A DNA stretch of 64,000 nt from Luteimonas sp. (GCA_024707405.1 JANPZU010000008.1:558001-622000), one strand, 5' to 3'; counted from the stretch's first letter, positions 20,161 through 29,681 are shown. A program made the numbers and translations. The notes: a model not told the origin generated them from the sequence alone.

Positions 20161-22230
20161 ATGCCGACTTCGAGTGATCACGACAACATGCAATCGAATG
20201 CAACGGACAATGCGCGCGGCGTAAGGGATTACCACCCGGCGGTGGATGGCCTGAGGGCGGTGGCCGTCACCGCGGTCGTCCTCTACCACATCGGCCTTTC
20301 CTGGATCCCGGGCGGATACGTCGGCGTCGACGTGTTCTTCGTCATCTCCGGCTTCCTCATCATCGGGCACATCCTCGACCAGAGGACGAGGGGGGTCTTT
20401 CGGTACAGGGAATTCTGGGCCCGGCGCGTGGTCAGGATCCTCCCACCCTACCTGCTCGTGGTCTCGGCGACATTGCTCGCCTCGCTCTACTTCCTAGTCA
20501 CGCCCGACGAGGCCAAGGCCATCGGCGAACAGGCCATGTACTCGGCGGCGATGTTCGTCAACCATCACTTCCTGTCACTGGAGGGGTACTTCGACACTGC
20601 GGCAGAGTCCAAGCCGCTGCTGCACCTGTGGTCGTTGTCGGTCGAAGAGCAGTTCTATCTCGTCGTCCCGATCCTGGTCGGCCTGTTCTGGTACGCGAGC
20701 AGCCGGGTGTCCGGTCGCGTGCGGCTGGCGCTGGGGCTGGTGCTTTCGCTGGCGGCATTGGCGGTGTCGCTGTATTTCTGCATCAAGTACACCGCCGGCG
20801 CCAGGAACTACGGGTTCTACCTCATGCCGTTGCGCGCATGGGAGTTCATCGTCGGCGGCTTGATGTATGCCGCGATCCCCTGGTTGAAGCGCTTGCCTGC
20901 CATGGTGCTCGATGGCATTGGGCTGCTTGGGCTCGCGATGGTGTTCGCCGCGATCTTCGGCTTCAGCCACGACACCTTGTTCCCTTCCTATGCCGCGGCC
21001 TTGCCGGTGCTGGGCGCTGCACTCCTGATCGGCGTGGGCATCGCCGCGCCAAGGTCGCTCGCGGCGCGTGCACTCTCGATCAAGCCGATGGTGTGGATCG
21101 GCCTGCTGTCCTACTCGTGGTACCTGTGGCATTGGCCGGTCATCGTCTACACGCGCATCTACACCTTCGACAACCTGTCGTTGCTTGCCGGGCTGATGGC
21201 CGCCGCGGGATCCCTCCTGCTGGCGTACCTGACCTACCGGTGGCTTGAAACGCCGACCCGGATCCATTGGCAGCCGTTGACGAAAAAGAAGGGACTCACC
21301 GTCATTGCCATCGGGTTGCTGTCCTGCGCGGCGGTGTTCGCGGCCGGCTACGCGATGTCGACGCAGCGTGCGCAGGCGTTGGCCAGCGACATCCCGGCCG
21401 AATACATGCCCGGCAAGGCTTCGGGCGGCGGGAAGTGCAGCTTGCACACGTTCAACCGCAAGGCGTGCAACCGCCAGATCAAGGATGCGCTTGGTCATTC
21501 GCCGGAACGTGTCGGCGTGCTCCTGGGCGATTCACACGCCCGTGCGATGCGGACGATCCTGGTGCGGCGCGCAGTCATGAACCACGACTCGTACCTGGCC
21601 AGCTTCTATCGGGCGGGCTGCAATCCCATCTACGGCGTCGAGCGGCATTGGGTTGGACGAACGACGCGCGACGGCGGGTGCCGGAGCGCCAAGAACAAGG
21701 CGCTCGGGGTCATGCGGGAAGGCGAGTTCGTTCCTGAATTCGCGATCATCGCTTCGTTCTGGAGCAACTACCCCCTGCTTTCGGAGGCAGGTAAGACCGT
21801 GTCGACCGACCAGCGCGAGTTGTACATTCGCAAGTTCGGCGAAACGCTCGACGAGCTGACGGAGATTGGTGTCCAGCGGATCCTGGTCTTGGGGGCAGTG
21901 CCGGTGATGTCCTCGGAAAATCCGTCGGCATGTGTGTTGCGGGCGGAGCGATACGGCAAGGATGTGGTGGATGCGTGCGGTTCGGATGCGTCGGACTACG
22001 AAAGACGGAGCCGCGAATACGTGAGCCGCATCGAAGAGGCGATCGCGGGACGGGAGAACGTCAGGATCATCGACCCGAGGGCGGCCTTGTGCGACGGGGC
22101 AGGGCGATGCAGCCCCTTGGACGACGGTTTCCTGAAGTACAGGGACGATGACCACGTCAACGATGTCGGCGCGGCACTCATCTATCGCCATTTCAGAAGC
22201 GAATTCGACTGGGTGTTCGGAACCCGATGA
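20161..22230 (+). CDS. OafA-type O-acyltransferase with C-terminal SGNH domain
   Basis: The 689-residue protein combines an acyltransferase-3 membrane domain (about 20-375, ten or so hydrophobic segments, DGLRAVAVTAVVLYH with the conserved His, RPLHLWSLSVEEQF-like motif at LHLWSLSVEEQFYL) and a periplasmic SGNH domain (from about 440; GVLLGDSHARAM with the nucleophilic Ser, DDHVNDVGA with the Asp/His pair). This architecture O-acetylates LPS O-antigen or other surface glycans. An alternative start is ATG 20188. Placement after algC fits a surface-polysaccharide role. The stop overlaps a downstream reading frame at 22227. Confidence 0.85.
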   Translation: MPTSSDHDNMQSNATDNARGVRDYHPAVDGLRAVAVTAVVLYHIGLSWIPGGYVGVDVFFVISGFLIIGHILDQRTRGVFRYREFWARRVVRILPPYLLVVSATLLASLYFLVTPDEAKAIGEQAMYSAAMFVNHHFLSLEGYFDTAAESKPLLHLWSLSVEEQFYLVVPILVGLFWYASSRVSGRVRLALGLVLSLAALAVSLYFCIKYTAGARNYGFYLMPLRAWEFIVGGLMYAAIPWLKRLPAMVLDGIGLLGLAMVFAAIFGFSHDTLFPSYAAALPVLGAALLIGVGIAAPRSLAARALSIKPMVWIGLLSYSWYLWHWPVIVYTRIYTFDNLSLLAGLMAAAGSLLLAYLTYRWLETPTRIHWQPLTKKKGLTVIAIGLLSCAAVFAAGYAMSTQRAQALASDIPAEYMPGKASGGGKCSLHTFNRKACNRQIKDALGHSPERVGVLLGDSHARAMRTILVRRAVMNHDSYLASFYRAGCNPIYGVERHWVGRTTRDGGCRSAKNKALGVMREGEFVPEFAIIASFWSNYPLLSEAGKTVSTDQRELYIRKFGETLDELTEIGVQRILVLGAVPVMSSENPSACVLRAERYGKDVVDACGSDASDYERRSREYVSRIEEAIAGRENVRIIDPRAALCDGAGRCSPLDDGFLKYRDDDHVNDVGAALIYRHFRSEFDWVFGTR

Positions 22231-22304
22231 ACCATTCCCCAGGCGAAGGTTCGACGTATTCCCCTTTTCGCGCCGTCATCGATCCGACCACGAAGGTGAA
22301 AGCC

Positions 22305-22769
22305 ATGCCGCTTCGCATTGCAGCCCTGTGCCTTGTGTTGTTCCTCTCTGCATGTGGAGGCAATGGCGCCAGCATCCCCGCAGGCGTTGCCCAGGATGCC
22401 GGCGGGGTGAACCAGGCCACCCATTTGCCCGACGGCATCGTGATGCCGATGCGCCACGGGCTCAGGACGGATGAGCTGTATCGCACGAAGGCAGGAAACC
22501 TGAGGCAGCGGGTGATCTTCGAAGTGCTGGAACCCGACTACGAGCGTTCAGTCGAGAAGATGGAGCGTGCCCTGCAATCGGCCGGTTATGTCGCTTCCAC
22601 GGAGGTCGAGGCGGGCAGGAATTACCACGCATTGAGGTTCAGGAAGGAGGGCGTGCCGAACTTGAGCGTCTTCTTCTTCAGGGATGTCGGCAAAACCCCC
22701 GAGCATCCCGGCGCGGATCACCTGATCGGGTTCACATGGCAGGTCGAGAAGGGCACGCCTTCCGATTGA
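22305..22769 (+). CDS. Small lipoprotein of unknown function
   Basis: The 154-residue protein begins MPLRIAALCLVLFLSACGG, a lipoprotein signal with lipobox LSAC, and has a mature domain with a ferredoxin-like alternation of helix and strand (SVEKMERALQSAGY then VEAGRNYHALRF). An in-frame ATG at 22227 overlaps the acyltransferase stop, but it would place 26 residues before the signal; AAGGTG upstream of 22305 supports the shorter form. I do not recognise the domain. Position suggests co-transcription with the acyltransferase gene. Confidence 0.7.
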   Translation: MPLRIAALCLVLFLSACGGNGASIPAGVAQDAGGVNQATHLPDGIVMPMRHGLRTDELYRTKAGNLRQRVIFEVLEPDYERSVEKMERALQSAGYVASTEVEAGRNYHALRFRKEGVPNLSVFFFRDVGKTPEHPGADHLIGFTWQVEKGTPSD

Positions 22770-22802
22770 TCCGGGCGGGCGACGGATGCAGGTAGTCAGC
22801 GC

Positions 22803-22863
22803 AAGGCGGGTCGAACCCCGCCTTTCGAATGGATGAATTGGCATGGGGCGGGTTTCGGCCCGC
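22803..22863. terminator. Two GC-rich hairpins between convergent genes
   Basis: Stem 1: AAGGCGGG (22803-22810) with CCCGCCTT (22817-22824). Stem 2: GCGGG (22848-22852) with CCCGC (22859-22863). The first resembles the GGCGGGTCGAGACCCGCC hairpin of the speE/speA repeat, so this is either a REP remnant or a bidirectional terminator for the convergent lipoprotein and oxidoreductase genes. Confidence 0.45.
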
Positions 22864-22880
22864 GTGATCTTCGCCTGGCG

Positions 22881-24005
22881 TCAGCGCGCGATCTCCACCC
22901 GCGCACCATTGCCGCGGGCCGACGCGAACGCGGCATCCAGCACGCGCATGTCGGCCACGCCTTCCTCGCCGGGCACGCGCGGTGCGGCGTTGTTGAGGAT
23001 GGCCAGTGCGTCCTGATCCATCTGTTCGGCCTGCATGCGCGGGGTCTTGCCCAGTTGCGGTTCGAACACTGTGCCGTCGCTGGCGCGGCCGGCGTTGCCT
23101 TCGTAACCCTGGAACGGCGACATCATGTACCAGCCGCGTTCGCAATCGACCTGCAGCACGTTGAGGTTGCGGCCGAAGCTGGTGACGCACTCGGCGACGA
23201 TATCGTCCGGGAATTCCAGCCGGAAGCGCATGGTCTCGTCCACGCCGGGGAAGATGTCGCGGCGTATCGTTTCATCCCATGCACGGATCGCCAGTGGTTC
23301 CAGCCCGCTGCTGTAGCGCACGGCGTTGACGCAGTACACGCCCATGTCGTACATCGCGCCGCCGCCGAATTCGGGCTTGGTGCGCCAGGCATCGGTGGGC
23401 CCGTCGTGGAAGCCGAACCAGCCGGCATCGGCACGCAACTTGATGATGCGGCCGAACGGCTGTTCCTTTGCCATCACCATGAAGCGCCGCGTATTCGGCT
23501 CGTGCTGCATGCGGTAGCCGATGGTCAGCTGCACCTTGTTGTCGCGGCAGGCCTTGACCATCGCCTCGCCTTCGGCGGCATCCATCGCCATCGGCTTCTC
23601 GCACCACACGTGCTTGCCGGCGTTGGCGGCGATGAGCGTGTGCGGCTTGTGCAGGTGGTTCGGCGTAACGAGGTAGACCGCGTCGATGTCCGGGTTGTCG
23701 GCGATGCGATGCAGGTCGTCGTAGCTGTAGACGTTGCGGTCGGGGATGCCGTACTTGGCTTGCCATTCCGGCACCTTTTGCGGCGAGCCGGTGACGATGC
23801 CGCGCAGTTCGCAATGCTGCGTCAACTGCAATGCGGGGGCGAGCAGGTCGCGGCTGTAGTGGCCCAGCCCGACCAGTGCCACGCCGATCTTGCGCGAGGG
23901 CGTGTTGGCGATGCCGCGCGGCATCCAGGCGGCGGCACCGGCCAGCGCCAGCGATTGCAGAGCATGGCGCCGGGTCATGCCCGTCGAACGACGATTCGAG
24001 CTCAT
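22881..24005 (-). CDS. Gfo/Idh/MocA-family oxidoreductase with Tat-like signal
   Basis: The 374-residue protein starts with a twin-arginine-like leader (MTRRHALQSLALAGAAAWMP within residues 10-29). It is followed by a Rossmann domain (VALVGLGHYSRDLL) and the family motif WCEKPMAMD, which supplies the catalytic Lys. The family includes glucose-fructose oxidoreductase, a periplasmic Tat substrate with tightly bound NADP, and many sugar dehydrogenases; the substrate here is not evident. GGAG lies 7 bases before the ATG at 24005. The gene is divergent from the flavoprotein gene at 24089. Confidence 0.85.
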   Translation of the reverse strand: MSSNRRSTGMTRRHALQSLALAGAAAWMPRGIANTPSRKIGVALVGLGHYSRDLLAPALQLTQHCELRGIVTGSPQKVPEWQAKYGIPDRNVYSYDDLHRIADNPDIDAVYLVTPNHLHKPHTLIAANAGKHVWCEKPMAMDAAEGEAMVKACRDNKVQLTIGYRMQHEPNTRRFMVMAKEQPFGRIIKLRADAGWFGFHDGPTDAWRTKPEFGGGAMYDMGVYCVNAVRYSSGLEPLAIRAWDETIRRDIFPGVDETMRFRLEFPDDIVAECVTSFGRNLNVLQVDCERGWYMMSPFQGYEGNAGRASDGTVFEPQLGKTPRMQAEQMDQDALAILNNAAPRVPGEEGVADMRVLDAAFASARGNGARVEIAR

Positions 24006-24088
24006 GGGGTCTCTCCGCATCGGGTCGGCCTTGCATGCTAGCAGCCGGTGGCTGCGTCGTTGCACCCATGCGCAGCGATAATAGGTGC

Positions 24089-25339
24089 ATGCCGTCTGCT
24101 ACTACATCGCTACGCGTTGCCGTCGTCGGTGGCGGCCCTGCGGGATTGTTCGCCGCGGAACGGTTGCGTGCCGAAGGACTGCAAGTCGAACTGTTCGAGG
24201 CGAAAGGCTCGGTTGGCCGCAAATTCCTGATCGCGGGCAAGGGCGGGTTGAACCTGACGCATTCGGATGCGGCGGCGTTGTTCGCAAGCCGGTATCGCGA
24301 ACGCAGCGATGCCGTCGGCCGGTGGCTCGAGCGCTTCGATGCCGACGCTTTGCGCGGATGGGCGCGCGGATTGGGCGTGGACACCTATGTCGGCACGTCC
24401 GGTCGCGTGTTTCCGATGGATCGCAAGGCCGCGCCGTTGCTGCGTGGCTGGGTGCGCCGACTGCGCGAGCAGGGCGTGGTGTTCCATGTGCACCATCGCT
24501 GGCAGGGATGGGACGAAGATGGTGCGCTCCGTTTCGACACGCCGGAGGGCGAGCGCACCATCGCCTTCGATGCGGTGATCCTGGCGATGGGCGGCGCAAG
24601 CTGGCCGGAACTGGGCAGCGATGGCGCCTGGATGCAGGCATTGCTGGATCGCGGGATCGATGTCGCGCCGCTGCTGCCCGCGAACTGCGGATTCGACATC
24701 GATTGGTCGACGCATTTCAGCGAGCGACATGCCGGTGCGCCGATCAAGCCCGTCGTGGTGCATTGGCGCGACGCGACCGGGCAGGAACATGCGCTGCAGG
24801 GTGAATGCGTGGCGACCGCCACCGGCATCGAAGGCAGCGTGGTCTATGCATTGTCGGCCCAGCTGCGCGATGCCATCGCACGCGACGGTCATGTCGACAT
24901 CACGTTCGATCTTGCGCCCGATCGCAGCGAAGCATGGCTGCGGCAGGCGTTGGACAGGCCGCGTGGCAGCCGCAGCTACGGCGAGCACCTGCGTCGCGCG
25001 GCCGGCATCCACGGCGTCAAGGCCGGGCTGTTGCACGAAGCGCTGCCGAAAGACGCGATGCACGATGCCGCGCGCGTCGCCGCCGCGATCAAGCGATTGC
25101 CGCTGCGCCTGCTGCGCCCGCGCCCGGTGGACGAGGCGATCAGCAGCGCGGGCGGTATCCGCCTCGAAGCGCTGGACGATACATTGATGCTGCGCGCGAA
25201 ACCCGGCGTGTTCGCGGCGGGCGAGATGCTGGATTGGGAAGCGCCGACCGGTGGCTACTTGTTGACGGCGTGCTACGCCAGTGGCCTGGTGGCCGCCGAA
25301 GGCGCGATCGCGTGGCTGGCGGCGCGCAGCCGCCGCTGA
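24089..25339 (+). CDS. HI0933/TIGR03862-like FAD-dependent flavoprotein
   Basis: The 416-residue protein starts with the dinucleotide-binding motif VAVVGGGPAGLFAAERL, followed by GSVGRKFLIAGKGGLNLTH, which is diagnostic of the HI0933 family, and a late FAD contact in KPGVFAAGEMLDWEAPTGGY. The family is related to BaiN; most members are uncharacterised flavoproteins. The start at 24089 places the Rossmann motif at residue 10; longer in-frame extensions run back into the divergent gene. No operon partner is evident. Confidence 0.85.
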   Translation: MPSATTSLRVAVVGGGPAGLFAAERLRAEGLQVELFEAKGSVGRKFLIAGKGGLNLTHSDAAALFASRYRERSDAVGRWLERFDADALRGWARGLGVDTYVGTSGRVFPMDRKAAPLLRGWVRRLREQGVVFHVHHRWQGWDEDGALRFDTPEGERTIAFDAVILAMGGASWPELGSDGAWMQALLDRGIDVAPLLPANCGFDIDWSTHFSERHAGAPIKPVVVHWRDATGQEHALQGECVATATGIEGSVVYALSAQLRDAIARDGHVDITFDLAPDRSEAWLRQALDRPRGSRSYGEHLRRAAGIHGVKAGLLHEALPKDAMHDAARVAAAIKRLPLRLLRPRPVDEAISSAGGIRLEALDDTLMLRAKPGVFAAGEMLDWEAPTGGYLLTACYASGLVAAEGAIAWLAARSRR

Positions 25340-25342
25340 AAT

Positions 25343-25999
25343 TCAGCTGCCCCGGGGCGAGCGCAATGCGCGGTAGCGTTCGAGTGCGTAGTCGAGGTCG
25401 TCATCCAATGATGCGCGCTCGACCAACTGCTGTTCCATGATCGCCTTCTGGCGCAGCAGGTCGTTGTGCTGCGACTGGATGTTGCCGGCCAGCGGCTTGG
25501 GCACGGGCTTGCCCTGCAGTTCCAGGTCGGATGCCTGGCGCAGCAGCGACAGCAGGCTCAGGCGCAGGTTGGCCACGCCCATGCGCGAGGTCTTGAGTGC
25601 TTCGTCGACCAGCACGATGCGCTCGCCGAACGCGGCGCGCAGGTCGTCCTCGGTGTTGTAGGAAATGGCCATCGCCTGTTCGCGGCGCAAACGCGCGGCG
25701 TCGGCGTCGGCGACCTGCTTGTCGCGTTCGGCCTGGGCGGCGGCAGCGGCCCGCTCTTCCGGGGTGAGTGCGCGGCCCACTTCGCCCACGCGCATGCCGC
25801 TGCGGCTGCTGATCTCGGTGCGCGCGTTGTCCACGGCTGTGGGGGGCAGGGCGTCGCCGCAGACCTTGCGGCCGTTCTCCTCCCAGCAATAGAGCTTGCG
25901 TTCGGCTTGCGTGGCCTGCTGGCCACGGCGTTGCTGCGCGTCCGCGGGCAACGCGATGGCGCAGGCAAGCAAACCGGCGATGACAAGATGGGTCTTCAT
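25343..25999 (-). CDS. Secreted coiled-coil protein of unknown function
   Basis: The 218-residue protein has a signal peptide (MKTHLVIAGLLACAIALPADA). A short region with two cysteines (LYCWEENGRKVCGDALPP) recalls the DUF4124-type N-terminus of Xanthomonadaceae secreted proteins. A long helical, Ala/Arg/Glu-rich segment (about 80-200) is likely coiled coil. I cannot name a function. It converges with the flavoprotein gene and follows pyrE on the same strand by 27 bases. Confidence 0.7.
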   Translation of the reverse strand: MKTHLVIAGLLACAIALPADAQQRRGQQATQAERKLYCWEENGRKVCGDALPPTAVDNARTEISSRSGMRVGEVGRALTPEERAAAAAQAERDKQVADADAARLRREQAMAISYNTEDDLRAAFGERIVLVDEALKTSRMGVANLRLSLLSLLRQASDLELQGKPVPKPLAGNIQSQHNDLLRQKAIMEQQLVERASLDDDLDYALERYRALRSPRGS

Positions 26000-26026
26000 C
26001 GATGCCGCCCCCTGCGCGGATTCGAG

Positions 26027-26683
26027 TCAGGTTGCGCTTGTGCCGTAGCGTGCGCGGTAGGCGAGCAGCCGCTCGCGTTCCGCGGCCAGTGTCGCGCTTT
26101 CTCCTGCAAACGCAAGAAGGTCGTCCAGACCGGCCACGGCGACGACCGGAATCGCGTGTTCGGCGGAGACGGACTGTGCGGCCGATCGCGGATCGTCTTC
26201 GGCCACGCGTTCCTGGCGGTCGAGCGCGATGACGATGCCGGCGGTCGTGCCGCCGCCGTCGCGGATGATCGCCAACGCCTCGCGGATCGCGGTGCCGGCG
26301 GTGATCACGTCATCGACGATCAGCACGCGTTTGCCGGCCAGTGGGGCACCGATCAGGCTGCCGCCTTCGCCGTGGGCCTTGGCTTCCTTGCGGTTGAACG
26401 CCAGCGGCAGGTCGCGGCCGCGACGCGCGTATTCGCAGGCCAGCGCGGTCGCCAGCGGGATGCCCTTGTAGGCGGGGCCGAACAGCAGGTCGAAGCCGAT
26501 GCCTGCCGCGTCGATGGCATCGGCGTAGCAACCTGCGAGCGTGGACAGCGACGCACCGGAATCGAAGCGCCCGGCGTTGAAGAAGTACGGGCTGGTGCGC
26601 CCGGACTTGAGCGTGAACTCGCCGAAGCGCAGGGCGTCGGCGGCGAGCGCGAGTTGCAGGAAGCGGGTGCGATGGTCGGCCAT
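26027..26683 (-). CDS. pyrE: Orotate phosphoribosyltransferase
   Basis: The 218-residue enzyme has the PRPP-binding motif [18 protein letters not shown], the dimer-loop region [13 protein letters not shown], and an N-terminal [14 protein letters not shown] typical of PyrE. It converts orotate and PRPP to OMP in pyrimidine synthesis. The start at 26683 (MADHRTRF) matches known homologues; an ATG at 26731 lacks support. The divergent neighbour is the zinc-ribbon gene yjdM, with 77 bases between the starts. Confidence 0.95.
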   Translation of the reverse strand: MADHRTRFLQLALAADALRFGEFTLKSGRTSPYFFNAGRFDSGASLSTLAGCYADAIDAAGIGFDLLFGPAYKGIPLATALACEYARRGRDLPLAFNRKEAKAHGEGGSLIGAPLAGKRVLIVDDVITAGTAIREALAIIRDGGGTTAGIVIALDRQERVAEDDPRSAAQSVSAEHAIPVVAVAGLDDLLAFAGESATLAAERERLLAYRARYGTSAT

Positions 26684-26760
26684 GGCGTCATTTTCCCACG
26701 ACGGCAGGCATTGCGCAGGCGGATGCGACAATGACCCTTCCTGTTGTCCGAGATCCTGCG

Positions 26761-27111
26761 ATGCCCGGTTTGCCCGATTGCCCCCAATGCGGCTCCAGCT
26801 TCACCTACGAGGACGGCGCGTTGCTGGTCTGCCCGGAGTGCGCGCACGAGTGGTCGCCTGCCGAACAGGCGGCGCAAGCTGCCGCCGCCGAATCCGCGGC
26901 CCAGGTACGCGACGCCAACGGTACGCCGCTGGCCGACGGCGACAGCGTGGTCGTGATCAAGGACTTGAAGATCAAGGGATCGTCCTCGGTGGTGAAGGTG
27001 GGCACCAAGGTGCGCAACATCCGCCTGGTCGACGGTGACCACGACATCGACTGCAGGATCGATGGCATCGGCCAGATGGGGCTGAAGTCGGAGTTCGTGC
27101 GCAAGGCCTGA
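26761..27111 (+). CDS. yjdM: YjdM/PhnA-family zinc-ribbon protein
   Basis: The 116-residue protein has an N-terminal zinc ribbon ([13 protein letters not shown] then CPECAHEW) and a C-terminal SH3-like domain ([20 protein letters not shown], then [17 protein letters not shown]). It matches E. coli YjdM (formerly PhnA) in layout and length. Despite the old name it is not part of the phosphonate lyase; function is unknown. The start [10 protein letters not shown] is preferred to an ATG 30 bases upstream. Confidence 0.9.
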   Translation: MPGLPDCPQCGSSFTYEDGALLVCPECAHEWSPAEQAAQAAAAESAAQVRDANGTPLADGDSVVVIKDLKIKGSSSVVKVGTKVRNIRLVDGDHDIDCRIDGIGQMGLKSEFVRKA

Positions 27112-27133
27112 GCGGCGCGCCTGAACGGGTTGC

Positions 27134-27210
27134 GTAGAGCGGAACCTGCTCCGCTGCCGGAGAAAGTCCGGAGACGCCGGACGAAAGGCAGCCGGGCGAG
27201 CTCGGCTCCA
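27134..27210. repeat. GTAG-type REP doublet
   Basis: GTAG (27134-27137) is followed by stem AGCGGA/TCCGCT (27138-27143 with 27150-27155). About 35 bases on, an inverted unit has stem AGCCG/CGGCT (27190-27194 with 27203-27207) and ends in a degenerate GTAG read on the other strand (CCAC). The form matches the SMAG/GTAG-REP elements of Stenotrophomonas, arranged as an inverted pair. It fills most of the yjdM-xthA gap. Confidence 0.6.
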
Positions 27211-27276
27211 CGGTCGCGGGGCACGGCGTTGCCCGGATTGGGCTAGGCTTGCCCCACCTTTCCACGCCCCGACCGC

Positions 27277-28077
27277 ATGCGCATCATCAGCTTCAACGCC
27301 AACGGCATCCGCTCCGCCGCCAACAAGGGCTTCTTCCCGTGGCTGGAGGCGCAAAACGCCGACATCGTCTGCCTGCAGGAAACCAAGGCCCAGGAAGAGC
27401 AGTTGGGCGACGCCTGCTTCCGCCCGTACGGTCACTGCTTCTACCGCGACGCGATCACCAAGAAGGGCTACAGCGGCGTGGCCATCTACAGCAAGCGCGA
27501 GCCCGACGAGGTGCGCACCGCGCTGGGCTGGGCGCCGTTCGATGACGAGGGCCGCTACATCGAGGCGCGCTACGGCAACCTCAGCGTGGTCTCGTTCTAC
27601 ATCCCGTCCGGCTCGTCGGGCGATCTGCGGCAGGGCTTCAAGTTCGAGGTGATGGACTGGCTCAAGCCGATCATGGACGAATGGCTGGCCAGCGGCCGCG
27701 ACTACGTGCTGTGCGGCGACTGGAACATCGTGCGCGCACGCAATGACATCAAGAATTGGAGCAGCAACCAGAAGAACTCCGGTTGCCTGCCGCCCGAGCG
27801 CGCGTGGCTGAGCGGGATGATCGCCGATGCCTGCGGCGACGGTCTGGTCGAGCAACCGGCGACCGGCTGGAAGGACAGTTTCCGTGAACTCAAGCCGGAG
27901 GCGGTCGAATACACCTGGTGGAGCAATCGCGGTGCGGCCCGTGCCAACGACGTGGGCTGGCGCATCGACTACCAGCTGGTGACGCCCGCGCTGGCGAAGC
28001 GACTCACGGGCTGCGCCATCCATCGCGAGCCCCGCTTCTCCGACCATGCCCCTTACGTGGTGGACTACGCCGAATGA
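27277..28077 (+). CDS. xthA: Exodeoxyribonuclease III / AP endonuclease
   Basis: The 266-residue protein has the expected endonuclease-exonuclease-phosphatase motifs: FNANGIRSAANKGF, LQETKAQEEQ (metal-binding Glu), YSGVAIYSK, CGDWNIVRARNDIKNW (Asp/Asn), and FSDHAPYVVDY (catalytic Asp-His). It acts at AP sites and as a 3'-5' exonuclease in base-excision repair. The stop overlaps the start of the AmpG-type permease gene (ATGA), so the two are translationally coupled. Confidence 0.92.
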   Translation: MRIISFNANGIRSAANKGFFPWLEAQNADIVCLQETKAQEEQLGDACFRPYGHCFYRDAITKKGYSGVAIYSKREPDEVRTALGWAPFDDEGRYIEARYGNLSVVSFYIPSGSSGDLRQGFKFEVMDWLKPIMDEWLASGRDYVLCGDWNIVRARNDIKNWSSNQKNSGCLPPERAWLSGMIADACGDGLVEQPATGWKDSFRELKPEAVEYTWWSNRGAARANDVGWRIDYQLVTPALAKRLTGCAIHREPRFSDHAPYVVDYAE

Positions 28078-29396
28078 GTGACACAAAACCCGCCAAGCCC
28101 TCCGTCTGGAAATCGTTCACCCAGCCGGCGGCGTGGACGATGTTCTTCTTCGGCTTCGCCTCGGGCATGCCGTTCCTGCTGGTGGCCGGCACGCTGGCGT
28201 ATTGGCTGACCGAGAACGGCCTCGAACTCAAGAACATCACGCTGATCGCCGGCGCGGGCATGACCTACACGCTCAAGTTCCTGTGGGCGCCGCTGGTCGA
28301 TCGCTGGCGGCTGCCGCTGCTGGGCAGGCTGGGGCAGCGCCGCGGCTGGCTGCTGCTGGCGCTGGGCATCGTCATCGTCGGCCTGCTGATGATGGCGCAG
28401 CTCACGCCCGATCGCCTGGCCGTGTTCGTCTGGATCACGTTGATGACGGCCTTCGCCGGCGCGACGCTCGACATTGCCGTGGACGCCTATCGCGTCGAGA
28501 TTGCGCCAAAGGAAGCGCAGGGCGCGCTGGTGGCGACGTACTCGCTCGGTTATCGCATCGCGCTGATCATCACCGGCATGCTGGCATTGGTGCTGGCCGA
28601 CCATGTGCCGTGGCCGCAGGTGTACCGGGCGATGGCGGTGTTCATGCTGATCCCGGTGGTGGCGGTGCTGATCGCGCGTGAGCCCGACGTACTGCGGGTC
28701 AAGACCGAAACCTGGGCGCAGGGCCTGCGCGAGGGCGTGGTCGAACCGTTCCTCGACTTCTTCCGTCGCTTCAGCGGCCCGCTGGCGTTCGTGCTGCTGG
28801 CCTTCATCCTGATGGCCAAGATCTCCGACCAGTCGCTGGGCGGCGGGATCATGGCGCCGTTCTACCTCGGCCAAGGCTTCACCAAGACCGAGATCGCCGC
28901 GGTGACCAAGCTCTACGGCATCTGGGTCGGCATCGTCGGCGTGTTCCTGGCCGGCATCGCGATCGCGCGCTGGGGCATCAAGTGGCCGCTGCTGGCCGGC
29001 GTGATCCTCGGCGCAGCCAGCAACCTGCTGTACCTGTGGCTGATCGGCGCCGACGGCGATGTCTGGAAGTTGACCCTGGTGATCTCGGGCGAAAACCTCG
29101 CCCAAGGCTTCCAGGGCACCACCCTGGTCGCTTTCCTGTCGGCGCTGGTCAACCAGCGCTTCACCGCCACCCAGTACGCGCTGTTCTCGTCGCTGGTCAT
29201 GCTGCCGGGCAAGTTGCTGGGCATGGTCTCGGGCAAGATCGTGGAGGTGACCGGTTTCGGCGTGTATTTCTGGATCACCGCGCTGGTGGCCATCCCGGCC
29301 ATCGTGCTGTTCTTCTGGTTGAAACCGAGGCTCAGCCTGGGTGAGGATGACGACGTGGCCGTCGCCAGGGAGGCCGCCAAGGAGCCGGCTGGATGA
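28074..29396 (+). CDS. ampG: AmpG-family MFS permease (muropeptide-type)
   Basis: The 440-residue protein has about 12 hydrophobic segments and opens with FFFGFASGMPFLLVAGTLAYWL, the AmpG family signature. AmpG imports GlcNAc-anhydro-MurNAc peptides for cell-wall recycling, and in some bacteria controls ampC induction. The in-frame sequence upstream of 28074 lies inside xthA, so the ATG at the ATGA junction is the start. The downstream small gene also overlaps by ATGA, giving a three-gene xthA-ampG-unknown operon. Other AmpG-like MFS importers exist, so the substrate is inferred from family. Confidence 0.85.
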   Translation: MSDTKPAKPSVWKSFTQPAAWTMFFFGFASGMPFLLVAGTLAYWLTENGLELKNITLIAGAGMTYTLKFLWAPLVDRWRLPLLGRLGQRRGWLLLALGIVIVGLLMMAQLTPDRLAVFVWITLMTAFAGATLDIAVDAYRVEIAPKEAQGALVATYSLGYRIALIITGMLALVLADHVPWPQVYRAMAVFMLIPVVAVLIAREPDVLRVKTETWAQGLREGVVEPFLDFFRRFSGPLAFVLLAFILMAKISDQSLGGGIMAPFYLGQGFTKTEIAAVTKLYGIWVGIVGVFLAGIAIARWGIKWPLLAGVILGAASNLLYLWLIGADGDVWKLTLVISGENLAQGFQGTTLVAFLSALVNQRFTATQYALFSSLVMLPGKLLGMVSGKIVEVTGFGVYFWITALVAIPAIVLFFWLKPRLSLGEDDDVAVAREAAKEPAG

Positions 29397-29656
29397 CCGA
29401 CATCGTGCTCAAGGATGCCGACCCGGTGCTGGTCGACCGGATCAAGCGCGTTGCCGACGCCCGCGGCTGGCCCCTGCCGCGCGCGATGTCCTACCTGCTC
29501 GAACAGGGGTTGCACGTGTACGAAGGCGATGGCTCGGTGCGGCTCGACAACCGCGAGGCCGATGCGCTGGCGGCTGCCATCGCCGCGCTCGAAGGCGTGC
29601 CCGACGACCAGGGCTACGCGATGATCGGTCGCGTCGACGACGCCGACAAGGATTGA
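29393..29656 (+). CDS. Small conserved-looking protein, possibly ribbon-helix-helix
   Basis: The 87-residue protein starts by an ATGA overlap with ampG. The segment DIVLKDADPVLVDRIKRVAD followed by RGWPLPRAMSYLLEQGLHVY has the strand-helix-helix pattern of a ribbon-helix-helix DNA-binding protein. The remaining 35 residues are acidic. This is a reading of the pattern, not a family match. It is the last gene of the xthA-ampG operon. Confidence 0.6.
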   Translation: MTDIVLKDADPVLVDRIKRVADARGWPLPRAMSYLLEQGLHVYEGDGSVRLDNREADALAAAIAALEGVPDDQGYAMIGRVDDADKD

Positions 29657-29681
29657 ACATCGCCGCGGTTATGCTGGCCGC

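Noticed and set aside
19965..20177. A 70-codon frame starting at TTG after algC
   Set aside because: Weak start, no motif, and it runs into the acyltransferase start; the gap looks non-coding.
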